Source: Bacteroidia bacterium (GTDB lineage Bacteria; Bacteroidota; Bacteroidia; UBA4408). Taken from it: 46,085 bases of DNA. Both the position numbers and the translations under genes were made by a program. The stretch spans positions 1 to 46,085 of the forward strand of contig JACMRI010000121.1 of NCBI GenBank assembly GCA_014376525.1, in the 5' to 3' direction. The stretch's first letter is position 1. The number at the start of each line of letters is the position of its first letter. The notes under the pieces were generated by a model. It worked only from the letters and a program-made list of their open reading frames with translations, had not been told where the DNA came from and made no database searches. Positions 9,661-19,268 of the stretch are shown in pieces.

Positions 9661-9676
9661 TATTATTTTGCAGTAA

Positions 9677-9991
9677 TTATTCTACAGCTGTGTGTTTAGC
9701 TTGTGTTTTTTCTTTATGTTTTATTATTTGAGTTTTAAGTGCATCGCATACTTCTTCGCACGACTCTTCAAATGATTTTGCACTACGTTTAGCAAACATA
9801 TCGTGACCTTTTACCAACAATTTTATTTCGGTAACTTTATTTTCGCTGTCGCTTGCTTTGTCTAATTTTAATATTACCTCTGCCCCATTTATTTGGTCAA
9901 AGTAGGTTAATAGTTTTTCTACTTTTTCATTTACGTAGGAAATTAATTTTTGGTCTGCTGTAAAGTGTACCGATTCAATGTTAATTTTCAT
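9677..9991 (-). CDS. hpf: Ribosome hibernation-promoting factor / RaiA family
   Basis: 104 aa; 'MKINIESVHFTADQKLISYVNEKVEKLLTYFDQINGAEVILKLD...VKGHDMFAKRSAKSFEESCEEVCDALKTQIIKHKEK'. Confidence 0.92.
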   Translation of the reverse strand: MKINIESVHFTADQKLISYVNEKVEKLLTYFDQINGAEVILKLDKASDSENKVTEIKLLVKGHDMFAKRSAKSFEESCEEVCDALKTQIIKHKEKTQAKHTAVE

Positions 9992-10065
9992 GATTTTTGT
10001 TTTTAAAAGTGAAATTAAATAAGGGTTAATTATGCGTTTTTTGGTATTTATTTTTAATAGTTTAC

Positions 10066-10950
10066 TTACGCCTTTGGATGAGCCAAGTTATATGTTTTTT
10101 TTAATTTATCAATAGAATTGTGCGTATAAATTTGCGTTGCCGATAAGTTGGCATGTCCCATCATTTCTTTTATTGCATTTATGTCGGCGCCTTGGTTAAG
10201 TAGGTGTGTAGCAAAGGTGTGGCGCAATACGTGCGGACTTTTACGATCGGTGGTGGGGAGTAGCGATAGCATTTGTTTTATTACCTTGCCCATTTTGGCG
10301 GGTGTAAACGGCTTGTTTTTTTCGTCAATGAGCAATTGGTCATACGGTACATTAGCACGTTGTTGCAATTGTTTTTTAAGCATAGTGCACAAGTCTTGTG
10401 TTATGGGTATAATACGCTCTTTACTACGCTTACCCATTACTTTTATTTGCATATTAAATATATCTACATCAGTAATATTCAAATTAATAATTTCGCTTAA
10501 ACGTGCACCAGTGTAGTAAAATAAGTTAAAACTTAGGTAGTGCGTAAAGTCTTTTTCGTTATTTAAATTGTAATTAATTTCAAAATAGTGATACAGATTT
10601 TCCATACGCGATTCCTCTACAAACTGCGGTAAACGCTTGTGTTGCTTAGGCGAAACTATTTTTAACATTGGGTTAACAATAATCCAACTGTGGCGCATCA
10701 AAAATTTATAATAAGTTTTAAGTGTAGATATTTTTCGGTTAATTGTGTTGGATTTATTTTCGTCTTGCGCTAAAAAACTAATCCAAGTACGTATGTGTTT
10801 GCTAGTAATATCGCTAATGGTGTTGCAGTGTACGTTGAGTATTATGTATGTTTGATACTGCGCCAAATCGGTCATGTAGGCCGTAGTTGTATGTCCCGAA
10901 AATCGCTTTTCGAACCGCAAATAATTTTCGAATTCTATATCGTAAAACAT
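10066..10950 (-). CDS. xerC: Tyrosine recombinase XerC/XerD family
   Basis: Catalytic residues in 'TGARLSEI', 'SPHVLRHTFATHLL', 'GHANLSATQIYTH'; located just upstream of hpf. Confidence 0.9.
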   Translation of the reverse strand: MFYDIEFENYLRFEKRFSGHTTTAYMTDLAQYQTYIILNVHCNTISDITSKHIRTWISFLAQDENKSNTINRKISTLKTYYKFLMRHSWIIVNPMLKIVSPKQHKRLPQFVEESRMENLYHYFEINYNLNNEKDFTHYLSFNLFYYTGARLSEIINLNITDVDIFNMQIKVMGKRSKERIIPITQDLCTMLKKQLQQRANVPYDQLLIDEKNKPFTPAKMGKVIKQMLSLLPTTDRKSPHVLRHTFATHLLNQGADINAIKEMMGHANLSATQIYTHNSIDKLKKTYNLAHPKA

Positions 10951-11300
10951 GGTTGAATATAAAACAAAAAAATGTATGAAGTAACAATTAAAAATAAAAA
11001 TTATAATTTACATTTAAACCCAATCGTATAGTGGTTTACTGCACTATGAGTTCTACTCCACTATTCCACCAAAAACGTAAATATTAATTGGTAAAATAAT
11101 TGGACTATTTAATTGTGAATTAATCTTTCTTATGTTTTAATGCTTCACACATACTATATATTACATATAATTTTATGTTTAGTTAGCAACTTTCCAAATG
11201 GCTTTTACACTAATTAATTTTTCGATAATCCTTCGTTTAATGGTTATGTTTATAAATATTACAAGTGATATTAATGAAGATAATTGTGATTTGAAAATAA

Positions 11301-11339
11301 TTTTAAACAGTGCAATTTTTTAAATTACACTGTTTAAAA
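11301..11339. terminator. AT-rich hairpin downstream of the helicase gene (possible terminator)
   Basis: ttttaaacagtgcaattt-ttt-aaattacactgtttaaaa: 18-nt arms with one mismatch. Confidence 0.4.
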
Positions 11340-11418
11340 AATTACGTGGCTTTTATACTGTAGGCATTTACTTTACTAAGTAGCCACGCATTATTTATTG
11401 CAACATAATTAATATTAA

Positions 11419-13356
11419 TTACACCTCCATATAATTCCACGCACTATCATAAGCATTTACACGTTGTGTATATTCTACAAAATCGTTATAAAATTTGTGA
11501 TTGGCAATAGTGGCGCTATCACCTATCACTATTAGTTTTTGCTTGGCACGCGTCATGGCTACATTCATACGTCGTATATCGGCTAGGAAACCTATTTCGC
11601 CCTCAGAGTTGCTACGTACAAGGCTTATAGCTATAATATCTCGTTCTTGTCCCTGAAATCCATCTATAGTTTTTACTGTAAGTTTAATGTTATAATTAGC
11701 AAATGGTTTGCCTTCATCAATTATAGTTTGTAATAAATTAACTTGCTCTTTATACGGCGATATTATACCTACGGTAAGTACATTTTCGTTAGCGGTATGA
11801 GCAGTGTATTCTTCTAGTAATTTTGATAAATAATTAATAAGTAAGTGCGCTTCATCTCTATTAGCAAGCGATAAACTTTCTTTGTTAATAGCATCTTCAT
11901 AGCCGCAACCCGCAGTATCAATATAAGATAGCGGTGTGTGGCAATATATTAAATTATCATTAGGTATTAGCACTGTAGTTTTTACGGTAACATCGGCCTT
12001 TAGCATGTTGTTATATAACTGCTCGTTGCTAAACTGCATTATATCTTGGTGCATACGGTATTGCGTATCCAATAGTGTAGATAGTTGGGGCTGTTGAATA
12101 CATTTTTCAAACAAGGTTTCTTTAAGTATTTTTACCGCACTATCTGTACTCTTTACTGTTGGCGGTAGTTGAAGGTGGTCGCCCGCCATAAGCACACGGT
12201 TGGCTTTGGCTATTACCATCCAACACATAGGCTCTAAGGCTTGCGCAGCTTCGTCTATTACTACCGTATTAAATGTTTTTTTACGCAACAAGCGATGCAT
12301 CGATCCTACTGGCGTGCAGGCAATTACTTGTGCTTTGCTTAATTCATCGTTTACAATAAAATCTTCCAATAACTCTGCTTCCGTTTGGCATTTACGAGCT
12401 TCAACAAATAGCAAGTGCTTTTGCTCACGTTCCTCACGTCCAAAATTACGTTTATACTTTTGTGCCATCCGCTTATATTCATCGGCAGTCTTGCGCAGGC
12501 CTTTTATGTCTTTAAAATTTTGATGACGAGATACTTTATAGTCTAACGAATTACTTAACACCTCCTCGCTTATACGTGCAGGATTACCCATACGCAATAC
12601 TCGTACCCCTTGCTCGGCTAGTTTTTCTACTAATAAATCTACTCCTGTGTTACTTGGACAGCATACCATTAGTTGCTTTTCGTTGTGCAGTATATGGCGT
12701 ATAGCTTGCACTATAGTAGTAGTTTTTCCAGTACCTGGAGGCCCATGTATTATAGCTACATCGTTAGCATTTATACAACTATTTACTGCCGCATTTTGCG
12801 AAGTATTAAGGTTGGTAACTTGTATAGGATAATCGTTTATTTTAAACGTAGGTTGGTTTAGTCCAAATATAACATCTCTTAGTTCGGCAAGGCGATTATT
12901 ATCTGCCTTATACACCAAATCTAATGCTGCAAACATTTCTTTATAACTACTCTCATCAAATAATAAGTTTACACCCATTTGCCCACGCTTGCACCAATCG
13001 GGCAGGTCGTCTATAGTTAGTGCTACACGCATACGGTTGTGTATAACCGACTTTACGGTTCCCTTTATTGGCTTGGCCTCCGTGTCTGCTTGCGAAAATA
13101 TGCTTACCATTTTACCACCACCAAATTGATGCGAAGTATTGAGGGCTTGCGTACGTTCTAACTCTACAATTATATAATCGCCAGTGCCTACTTCTTCATT
13201 AGTAATAACAATAGGATACCATGTAACGCCTTGTTCCTTGCGGTGATTAAGATTGTTGCGTTTAAAATAGGCTTCGTGTTGCTTTAGGTCGGCATCGTAT
13301 TCGTGTTTTAAGGCTTGTGTAACTTGGGTTATATAGAGTTGTTGAGGTGATGGCAT
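11419..13356 (-). CDS. Superfamily 1 DNA/RNA helicase, UPF1/SMUBP2 (IGHMBP2)-like
   Basis: Walker A 'IHGPPGTGKTTTIVQAI', 'VVIDEAAQALEP', 'LMAGDHLQLPPTV', 'TVKTIDGFQGQERDIIAISLVRSN', 'RMNVAMTRAKQKLIVIGD'. Confidence 0.93.
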   Translation of the reverse strand: MPSPQQLYITQVTQALKHEYDADLKQHEAYFKRNNLNHRKEQGVTWYPIVITNEEVGTGDYIIVELERTQALNTSHQFGGGKMVSIFSQADTEAKPIKGTVKSVIHNRMRVALTIDDLPDWCKRGQMGVNLLFDESSYKEMFAALDLVYKADNNRLAELRDVIFGLNQPTFKINDYPIQVTNLNTSQNAAVNSCINANDVAIIHGPPGTGKTTTIVQAIRHILHNEKQLMVCCPSNTGVDLLVEKLAEQGVRVLRMGNPARISEEVLSNSLDYKVSRHQNFKDIKGLRKTADEYKRMAQKYKRNFGREEREQKHLLFVEARKCQTEAELLEDFIVNDELSKAQVIACTPVGSMHRLLRKKTFNTVVIDEAAQALEPMCWMVIAKANRVLMAGDHLQLPPTVKSTDSAVKILKETLFEKCIQQPQLSTLLDTQYRMHQDIMQFSNEQLYNNMLKADVTVKTTVLIPNDNLIYCHTPLSYIDTAGCGYEDAINKESLSLANRDEAHLLINYLSKLLEEYTAHTANENVLTVGIISPYKEQVNLLQTIIDEGKPFANYNIKLTVKTIDGFQGQERDIIAISLVRSNSEGEIGFLADIRRMNVAMTRAKQKLIVIGDSATIANHKFYNDFVEYTQRVNAYDSAWNYMEV

Positions 13357-13687
13357 AGTATAATATATAATGAAAATATGATTGCTAATGTAGCTTAAAT
13401 ATTAATTTTTTAAAATTATTTTCAATTAGTGGGGTGTTAAAATAAATTATTGTGCATTTTGATATCGGTTAAATTATTGTGCGGAAAGTTTCAATATGTT
13501 TTTGCCATTACCTTTATTTATCACATCGCTAATTCAAGTTATAAATGCAAATTTTGATGGAGAGGTAAGTTAAATTTATTTTTACTGTTTAGGGTAAGTC
13601 GCAATGAATTTATTTTTTCTCTTTTCTCATAAAAACAATCTTTATGCAAACTCCTTAGGTTACAATTATTAGTCGAATCTAAGAATT

Positions 13688-13722
13688 AAAAAAGGGTTAA
13701 ACAATTAGTTTAACCCTTTTTT
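13688..13722 (-). terminator. Rho-independent terminator
   Basis: aaaaaagggttaaac-aatta-gtttaaccctttttt: perfect 15-nt arms 20 bp downstream of the minus-strand stop. Confidence 0.85.
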
Positions 13723-13741
13723 TAAAAATTGCAATAGTTAT

Positions 13742-15580
13742 TTATTTCATTACTGTAATAGTACCTTTACTATCGTAAGGTTTAGCTGTTGCTGCCGCAG
13801 ATTTAGCCTGAAGTACATAGTAGTAAGTACCTTCAGTTACTGATTTGCCAGCAAGTGTTCGTCCGTCCCAACCTACGTTTTTACCATTAGTTTCAAATAT
13901 AAGTAAGCCCCAACGGTCGTATATTGATAGAGTAAAATCATCATCTAAACCAATGTTAGGAAATACAAAAAAGTCGTTGCTACCATCACCATTTGGAGAG
14001 AATACGTTACTGTATTTAATACCTTCTCTAATTATAATTTTTGTCATTGCAGTATCAGCACAACCATTAGCTGTTTTTACTATTAAAGTAACTGGGAACT
14101 CTCCTGGTTTAGTAAACAAATGGCTTGGATTTTGTAATGCAGAAGTAGCTTCGGCATCTGTAAAAGTCCATTTCCAATTATTAATTATTTCAGGTGTCGC
14201 TACTTTAGAGCTATCCATAAATGTATATACATCGTTAATTGTACCAATGTTCATAGTATCTATTTTGGCAATAGGAGCAGCATATGAATTAATGGTATAA
14301 TTAGAAGAATCTGAGGCACAAGTACCAAATGCTTCCGAAACTTTAACTATACCCGAATTTACCGCACTCCAATTAGTTATAATAGTATCATTTAACGGAT
14401 TACCAATGATTGTAACTCCTGCAGGCAATACCCAATTATAATTTGATGTAGTACTTACACCATTAGCTATAAATTTTAAAAACACCTCGCTACCACATTT
14501 GGCCACGGGACCTACTAACAATGGCATTCCTGGTTTTTGAATTCCTAACACAAAAGGATCTTTACCATGATCAGAAGAGTCCTGAAAACTTAAATAATTA
14601 TTACGAAATACTGTTGCAAAAGGTGCATTTACACCTTGATTATCCGTGAAACCTTTGCTATTCCATTTAGATGCCTGCGGAAAACCCCAGTGGCTAATAC
14701 CTGTCCAAGCTCCATCAGGTACTGTAAGGTAATTTACTGTTACTGTAGCGTCTACTGATGAACCCACTTTATTAATACGGTGATAAAACTTATCGTTTAG
14801 TTTACAATTACCACTGTCGTTAGTAGTTAAATTAAAACCATCTACAGTAGCGTTGTTATTTACAAAAGCTACACCATATTCACTAGGTGTAGTTGAACTT
14901 GGTAGCATTTCAATGGGGCGGTAAGTACCAGCTACACCCACAGGGTAAGTGTAAGATATTGTATTACTATTGGTTGCTCTAAATAATTTACCCTTACCAG
15001 TACTGCTTACGAAACCAGAGTTTGGCAGAAAAATTATAGCTGATGTTGAAGGATTTAATATTTCCATATAATAACCTTGTGTAGCCAATTCTACTGAATT
15101 TAACGCAAATGTACCTGTTGCATTTACTTTAGCGTGTTGCTCTTGCTGGTTAGTGCCTGTTGCGCTTGTAAAAGAAAGATTATGAAATGTAGTTATTTGT
15201 GAGCCTTTTATTTTTTGAGTTCCCGTTGGCATTATTACATCACTATTGTTAGCTGTAAATACTCCGTTGTTGTTCCAGTCTTGCTCAACTATATATTTAC
15301 CATTGCCTTGAGAATTACTTAAAGCATCTATTATTTCAAAATCGCCAAAAATAGAATTTGTACCCGTATTAAGTGGCGAATTTTTAACTTCTATTTGACC
15401 ATCGTTAGTAAACTGCGATGCATTGTTTAATGATAATTTACCATTAACAGTCATTACTGTACTACTTGACGAAGTAACAGCTACAGTAGCACCATTGCTA
15501 TAAAAAATTGCATTTTGTGCTTGTGCCATAAATGGGGTAGCCAATAATGCTATTGCGGATATTTTAGTAGATATTTTCAT
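13742..15580 (-). CDS. Secreted protein with PKD-like domain and gliding-motility-associated C-terminal domain (T9SS type B sorting)
   Basis: Start at MKISTKISAIALLATPFMAQAQ; 'WKWTFTDAEATSALQNPSHLFTKPGEFPVTLIVKTANGCADT' PKD-like; 'YSNVFSPNGDGSNDFFVFPNIGLDDDFTLSIYDRWGLLIFET...GWDGRTLAGKSVTEGTYYYVL' CTD. Confidence 0.88.
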   Translation of the reverse strand: MKISTKISAIALLATPFMAQAQNAIFYSNGATVAVTSSSSTVMTVNGKLSLNNASQFTNDGQIEVKNSPLNTGTNSIFGDFEIIDALSNSQGNGKYIVEQDWNNNGVFTANNSDVIMPTGTQKIKGSQITTFHNLSFTSATGTNQQEQHAKVNATGTFALNSVELATQGYYMEILNPSTSAIIFLPNSGFVSSTGKGKLFRATNSNTISYTYPVGVAGTYRPIEMLPSSTTPSEYGVAFVNNNATVDGFNLTTNDSGNCKLNDKFYHRINKVGSSVDATVTVNYLTVPDGAWTGISHWGFPQASKWNSKGFTDNQGVNAPFATVFRNNYLSFQDSSDHGKDPFVLGIQKPGMPLLVGPVAKCGSEVFLKFIANGVSTTSNYNWVLPAGVTIIGNPLNDTIITNWSAVNSGIVKVSEAFGTCASDSSNYTINSYAAPIAKIDTMNIGTINDVYTFMDSSKVATPEIINNWKWTFTDAEATSALQNPSHLFTKPGEFPVTLIVKTANGCADTAMTKIIIREGIKYSNVFSPNGDGSNDFFVFPNIGLDDDFTLSIYDRWGLLIFETNGKNVGWDGRTLAGKSVTEGTYYYVLQAKSAAATAKPYDSKGTITVMK

Positions 15581-15713
15581 CTTTCTTATGTTTTTTATTA
15601 ATACTAAATAACTAATAAATTTAGATATAAGCAAATTTTATTTTGTTTATAGTAAATATAAGGTAAAATTAATGCAATGCTAAAGTTTTAATGCTGTTTT
15701 TTATACGTTTACA

Positions 15714-16880
15714 TTATATAACACGTGGTGTTGCCTCTACTAAACATTGTGTTTCGTGGTTAAAATTTTGCAATTCTACCAATTGTGCTTTTCTCCCAAT
15801 GGCAATATTTCCATGGCTCATATCTATACCCAAAAATTTAGCTCCGTTGTGTGTAGCCCACTGAACAAGTAAAGCAGTAGTGAGTTGTGGGTAATAGCGT
15901 TGCAATGTTTTCATTTCGGCTACTATGCATAATTGGTCGTTGCTGGCAAGGCTATCTGTACCAAGGGTTATAAGGGCATTGTGGTGCAAAAGCATTGGTA
16001 TGTTAGGCAAACTATTTTCTATATAAATATTAGTATTTGGACATAAGCACCAATAAGTATTAGGATTTAGAGTTTGCGCTAATGCCACGTCATGTGCTGT
16101 AGTAAATGTATTATGTACGTACTGTGTGCGGAGTGTAGCGGGTAGTTGTGGTGCAATGTATTGCATTGCGCTTTGGTGTGTAGCCATGTGGGCTGTAAGG
16201 TCTATACCAAAGTTGTGTATGCGGTTAAATGTTTTGCCTGTGGCAAATTCAAAAAATTCATTCTCGGCTTTGCTTTCTTGTGTGTGTATGGTAAGTGGTG
16301 CATTGTTTAATTTACAATGTGCATTTATAAGTTGTAATAGTTGTTTGCTTACGCTATATGGCGCGTGAGGTGTAAGGCTAGCTTTACCTTTGGGCAATTG
16401 GTTAAATAGGTCCAAACCTAAGGTGTAGGCAGTTTTTGCTCTGCTTGGGCTAAATCCATACAGTTCCACAAAAGTATGGTAATATAATTGTTGTTGTTCT
16501 TTAATGGCAAATGTAGCATCGGTATTGCTTATATCGCCTACGGCTATTATGCCATTGTTACACATGGTTTTTTGCGCTATTTGCGCATGGTGCTGTATGG
16601 TTTTGGTATGGTTAGTTTTTAGGTTTTCTAACTCGGTTATAAAATCATTAATTCCATTATGTTTGCTTATTTTCCCCTGCAAATACGATAGTTCTAAATG
16701 GCAATGCGCGTTAACCATAGCGGGCATAATAGCGCCTTTGAGGTACGTTATAGCATTAGTAGCTACAGGTGTAGTACTGCATAAACTTGTAATTATACCT
16801 TCGTTATTTACACCTATGTACATATCAAAAGCTACATTACCTAAGCCATCAAATAGTGTAGGGGTATGATAATAACGCAT
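15714..16880 (-). CDS. Amidohydrolase family protein (aminofutalosine deaminase / chlorohydrolase-like)
   Basis: 'AIMPAMVNAHCHLELSYLQGKI', 'LTPHAPYSVSKQLL', 'TIHTQESKAENEFF', 'LITLGTDSLASNDQLCI'. Confidence 0.82.
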   Translation of the reverse strand: MRYYHTPTLFDGLGNVAFDMYIGVNNEGIITSLCSTTPVATNAITYLKGAIMPAMVNAHCHLELSYLQGKISKHNGINDFITELENLKTNHTKTIQHHAQIAQKTMCNNGIIAVGDISNTDATFAIKEQQQLYYHTFVELYGFSPSRAKTAYTLGLDLFNQLPKGKASLTPHAPYSVSKQLLQLINAHCKLNNAPLTIHTQESKAENEFFEFATGKTFNRIHNFGIDLTAHMATHQSAMQYIAPQLPATLRTQYVHNTFTTAHDVALAQTLNPNTYWCLCPNTNIYIENSLPNIPMLLHHNALITLGTDSLASNDQLCIVAEMKTLQRYYPQLTTALLVQWATHNGAKFLGIDMSHGNIAIGRKAQLVELQNFNHETQCLVEATPRVI

Positions 16881-16890
16881 TTTTGGTGTT

Positions 16891-18069
16891 TTATTTGTAG
16901 TTATACACTTGTGTAAGTATAGCTACATCAATAGGTGTAAGCTCCATACCACGGCGTGCATATACTCGTGTGGCTATTTCTATGGCCTTATCTAACCTAA
17001 AGGTTTCGCTATCGGTTATGCCTCCCCATGTGTAGCTTGGTACATAAGTAGACGGAAATCCTGGACCAAATATATTAGCACATACGCCTACTACAGTACC
17101 AGTGTTAAACATGGTGTTTATGGCGCATTTACTATGATCTCCCATTATTAGTCCGCAAAACTGCAGTTCAGTATCTTGGTAGTTTTGTACCGTATAATTG
17201 TATAGTTTTACGTTGCCATAATTGTTTTTTAGGTTTGAATTATTCGTATCGGCCCCTAAGTTGCACCATTCGCCAATTACCGAATTACCTAAAAAACCAT
17301 CGTGGGCTTTATTACTATAGCCTATTATTACTGAGTTATTTATTTCTCCTCCCACCTTGCTATGCGGACCTATAGTAGTTGCTCCATATATTTTAGTACC
17401 CAGTTTTAATGCAGAGTTTGCGCACAAAGCAAACGGACCTCTTACTATACTTCCCTCCATTACCTCAGCATCAACGCCAATGTATATAGGTCCTGTAGAA
17501 GCATTTAAAATACTACACTCTACCGTTGCCCCTTGCGCTATAAATATATTGTGCGGTGCAATACATGTATTAGTAGGTGATATTGGTTGCGATGCTTTAC
17601 CTTTGGTTAATAGTGCAAAGTCGTTGCGAAGTTCTAAATCATTATACGTAAATATGTTATTGGGGCGTTGCAATAATGTAAATGATTGGGTAGTGTTTTG
17701 TATTAAAAATGGTGTTATACTTAATGTACTAGCAAACGTCTTGGCATTAGTTTCGTTGGCTCTTACAGCTATCCAAGTATTGTGTGTGGCATCTATTAAA
17801 ACAGTATTAATTGCTAATGTTTTAATTTCATTTACCAATGCTTCGTTAGGGCATACGCAGGCATTAATTATGTAATTATCTGAGGTGTAAATGGCGTGGA
17901 ATTTTTCGCTCAAATAATGCTGCGTTATATAACTACTTTGAGCAAAAAAATACATTTCGTACTTTTCTTTAATTGTTAATATGCCTATGCGCAAGTCGGC
18001 AACTGGACGTGTAAATACCAGTGGTAATAAGTGATTGCGCTGTGCGCTATCGTGCAATAAAATATTCAT
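16891..18069 (-). CDS. GlmU-family putative sugar nucleotidyltransferase with left-handed beta-helix repeats
   Basis: 'MNILLHDSAQRNHLLPLVFTRPVADLRIGILTIKEKYE' and hexapeptide-like repeats 'IYIGVDAEVMEGSIVRGPFALCANSALKLGTKIYGATTIGPHSKVGGEINNSVIIGYSNKAHDGFLGNSVIGEWCNLGA'. Confidence 0.85.
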   Translation of the reverse strand: MNILLHDSAQRNHLLPLVFTRPVADLRIGILTIKEKYEMYFFAQSSYITQHYLSEKFHAIYTSDNYIINACVCPNEALVNEIKTLAINTVLIDATHNTWIAVRANETNAKTFASTLSITPFLIQNTTQSFTLLQRPNNIFTYNDLELRNDFALLTKGKASQPISPTNTCIAPHNIFIAQGATVECSILNASTGPIYIGVDAEVMEGSIVRGPFALCANSALKLGTKIYGATTIGPHSKVGGEINNSVIIGYSNKAHDGFLGNSVIGEWCNLGADTNNSNLKNNYGNVKLYNYTVQNYQDTELQFCGLIMGDHSKCAINTMFNTGTVVGVCANIFGPGFPSTYVPSYTWGGITDSETFRLDKAIEIATRVYARRGMELTPIDVAILTQVYNYK

Positions 18070-18084
18070 TGAGCTATGCTAAAG

Positions 18085-19020
18085 TTACTTAACCTCTTCG
18101 GTTTTTACAACACCGCCGTTTTTGTAGGTTTGTGTACGTACAAGTTTATCTCCTTCATAAAAGTAGCGTTTACCATCCCACAATTTATAGTTTTTAAACA
18201 CACCATCTTGCTCTAATTGTTTGTTTTTATTAAATAATTTACTTTGTCCGTTTTCTACCAAGGATGCTGCTTTAGGCACTACTTTTTCTACCACTACAGG
18301 CACTTCAACCTTAACCTCTTCTTTTATTATTACTTTTTTCTCTTCTACTTTAACTTCGGCAGGAGCTTTTATAGTTAGTTTACGTTTATTGTTAGGGTCT
18401 GGCTTGCCTGAGTCTTCTATGCTTTTAACCGACGCTTCGTCCATTTTACCGCCATTAAAATTCTTTGTACTTTTTAAGGCTCCCGAGTAATAAAATTCTT
18501 TTTGTTCGCCGTTTTCTTTACCTCCATCCCATTTACCTTCTATCATGGTGTAGCCATTGTCATGAAAATATTTTTGTTCGCCCTCACGTTTACCATCATC
18601 ACTGTATTTCCAATCGTAAAATAGCTGCCCGTTTTCATAATACATTTTGTACTCCCCTACCCATTTGTTGTTTTCCCACATTCCTTCTTCGGCAAGTTGC
18701 CCATTTTCGTGAAAAAATTTAGCATAACCTTTGGGTCTATTATTTTCGTAAGTAATTTCGCTTTTGGTTTTTGATGTAGGGAAATAAGCCTTCCAAACAC
18801 CTGTTTTTTTGCTCGCTACATACTTCCCTTCCTCCACTGTTTGATCGTCGCGGTAGCCTGGTAATTTTTTGGTGCTGTTTTTTACTACCCATTTTCCCTG
18901 GCGCAAATTGTTTACGTCCATGGCGTTAATTGTGTCTTTTCCATCCATATCAAAGGTTTGGGCAAACACTGAAGTAAACATAATTGATAGAAATACAGAA
19001 AGAATATATTTTGAAAGCAT
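18085..19020 (-). CDS. MORN/YwqK-like repeat secreted protein
   Basis: Repeats 'FHENGQLAEEGMWENNKWVGEYKMYYENGQLFYDWKYSDDGKREGEQKYFHDNGYTMIEGKW'; start MLSKYILSVFLSIMFTSVFAQ at 19020 gives a good signal peptide. Confidence 0.8.
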   Translation of the reverse strand: MLSKYILSVFLSIMFTSVFAQTFDMDGKDTINAMDVNNLRQGKWVVKNSTKKLPGYRDDQTVEEGKYVASKKTGVWKAYFPTSKTKSEITYENNRPKGYAKFFHENGQLAEEGMWENNKWVGEYKMYYENGQLFYDWKYSDDGKREGEQKYFHDNGYTMIEGKWDGGKENGEQKEFYYSGALKSTKNFNGGKMDEASVKSIEDSGKPDPNNKRKLTIKAPAEVKVEEKKVIIKEEVKVEVPVVVEKVVPKAASLVENGQSKLFNKNKQLEQDGVFKNYKLWDGKRYFYEGDKLVRTQTYKNGGVVKTEEVK

Positions 19021-19268
19021 ATTAAATGAATGGTAAATAAGGGATAACAATTGCTAACAAACATAAAAAATAAACATTAGTATTCCAAATTAGGTTTACA
19101 ATTGTTTTTAAACACGTTTTGATTAAAACTTTAAAGTGTGTTTTAAGTGTTAGTTGAAACAAAAAAAAAGTTTTTGGCTAAAGCAATTTATATTTTATTA
19201 CAACTTATGCGCTAAAGAGAAAAGTGATGGATAACAAAGCAAGTAATCATCAAATGAGCTGAGTGATA

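Noticed and set aside
10066-10950. Tyrosine recombinase as an integrase marking a mobile element
   Set aside because: Adjacent to hpf in a housekeeping arrangement, no direct-repeat att sites or cargo genes seen, and motifs fit XerC/XerD.
13443-13482. Direct repeat taaattattgtgc at 13443-13455 and 13470-13482
   Set aside because: Only two short AT-rich copies; not enough for a CRISPR array or iteron set.
17357-17875. 172-aa plus-strand ORF antisense to the GlmU-like gene (and similar antisense ORFs at 757, 13845, 20452, 25291, 27202, 29521)
   Set aside because: Overlap convincing CDSs on the other strand, with no recognisable motifs; shadow ORFs.
18085-19020. YwqK-like repeats as a toxin-antitoxin system
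   Set aside because: YwqK/MORN repeat proteins are often mislabelled as antitoxins; no toxin gene is adjacent and the protein is secreted.
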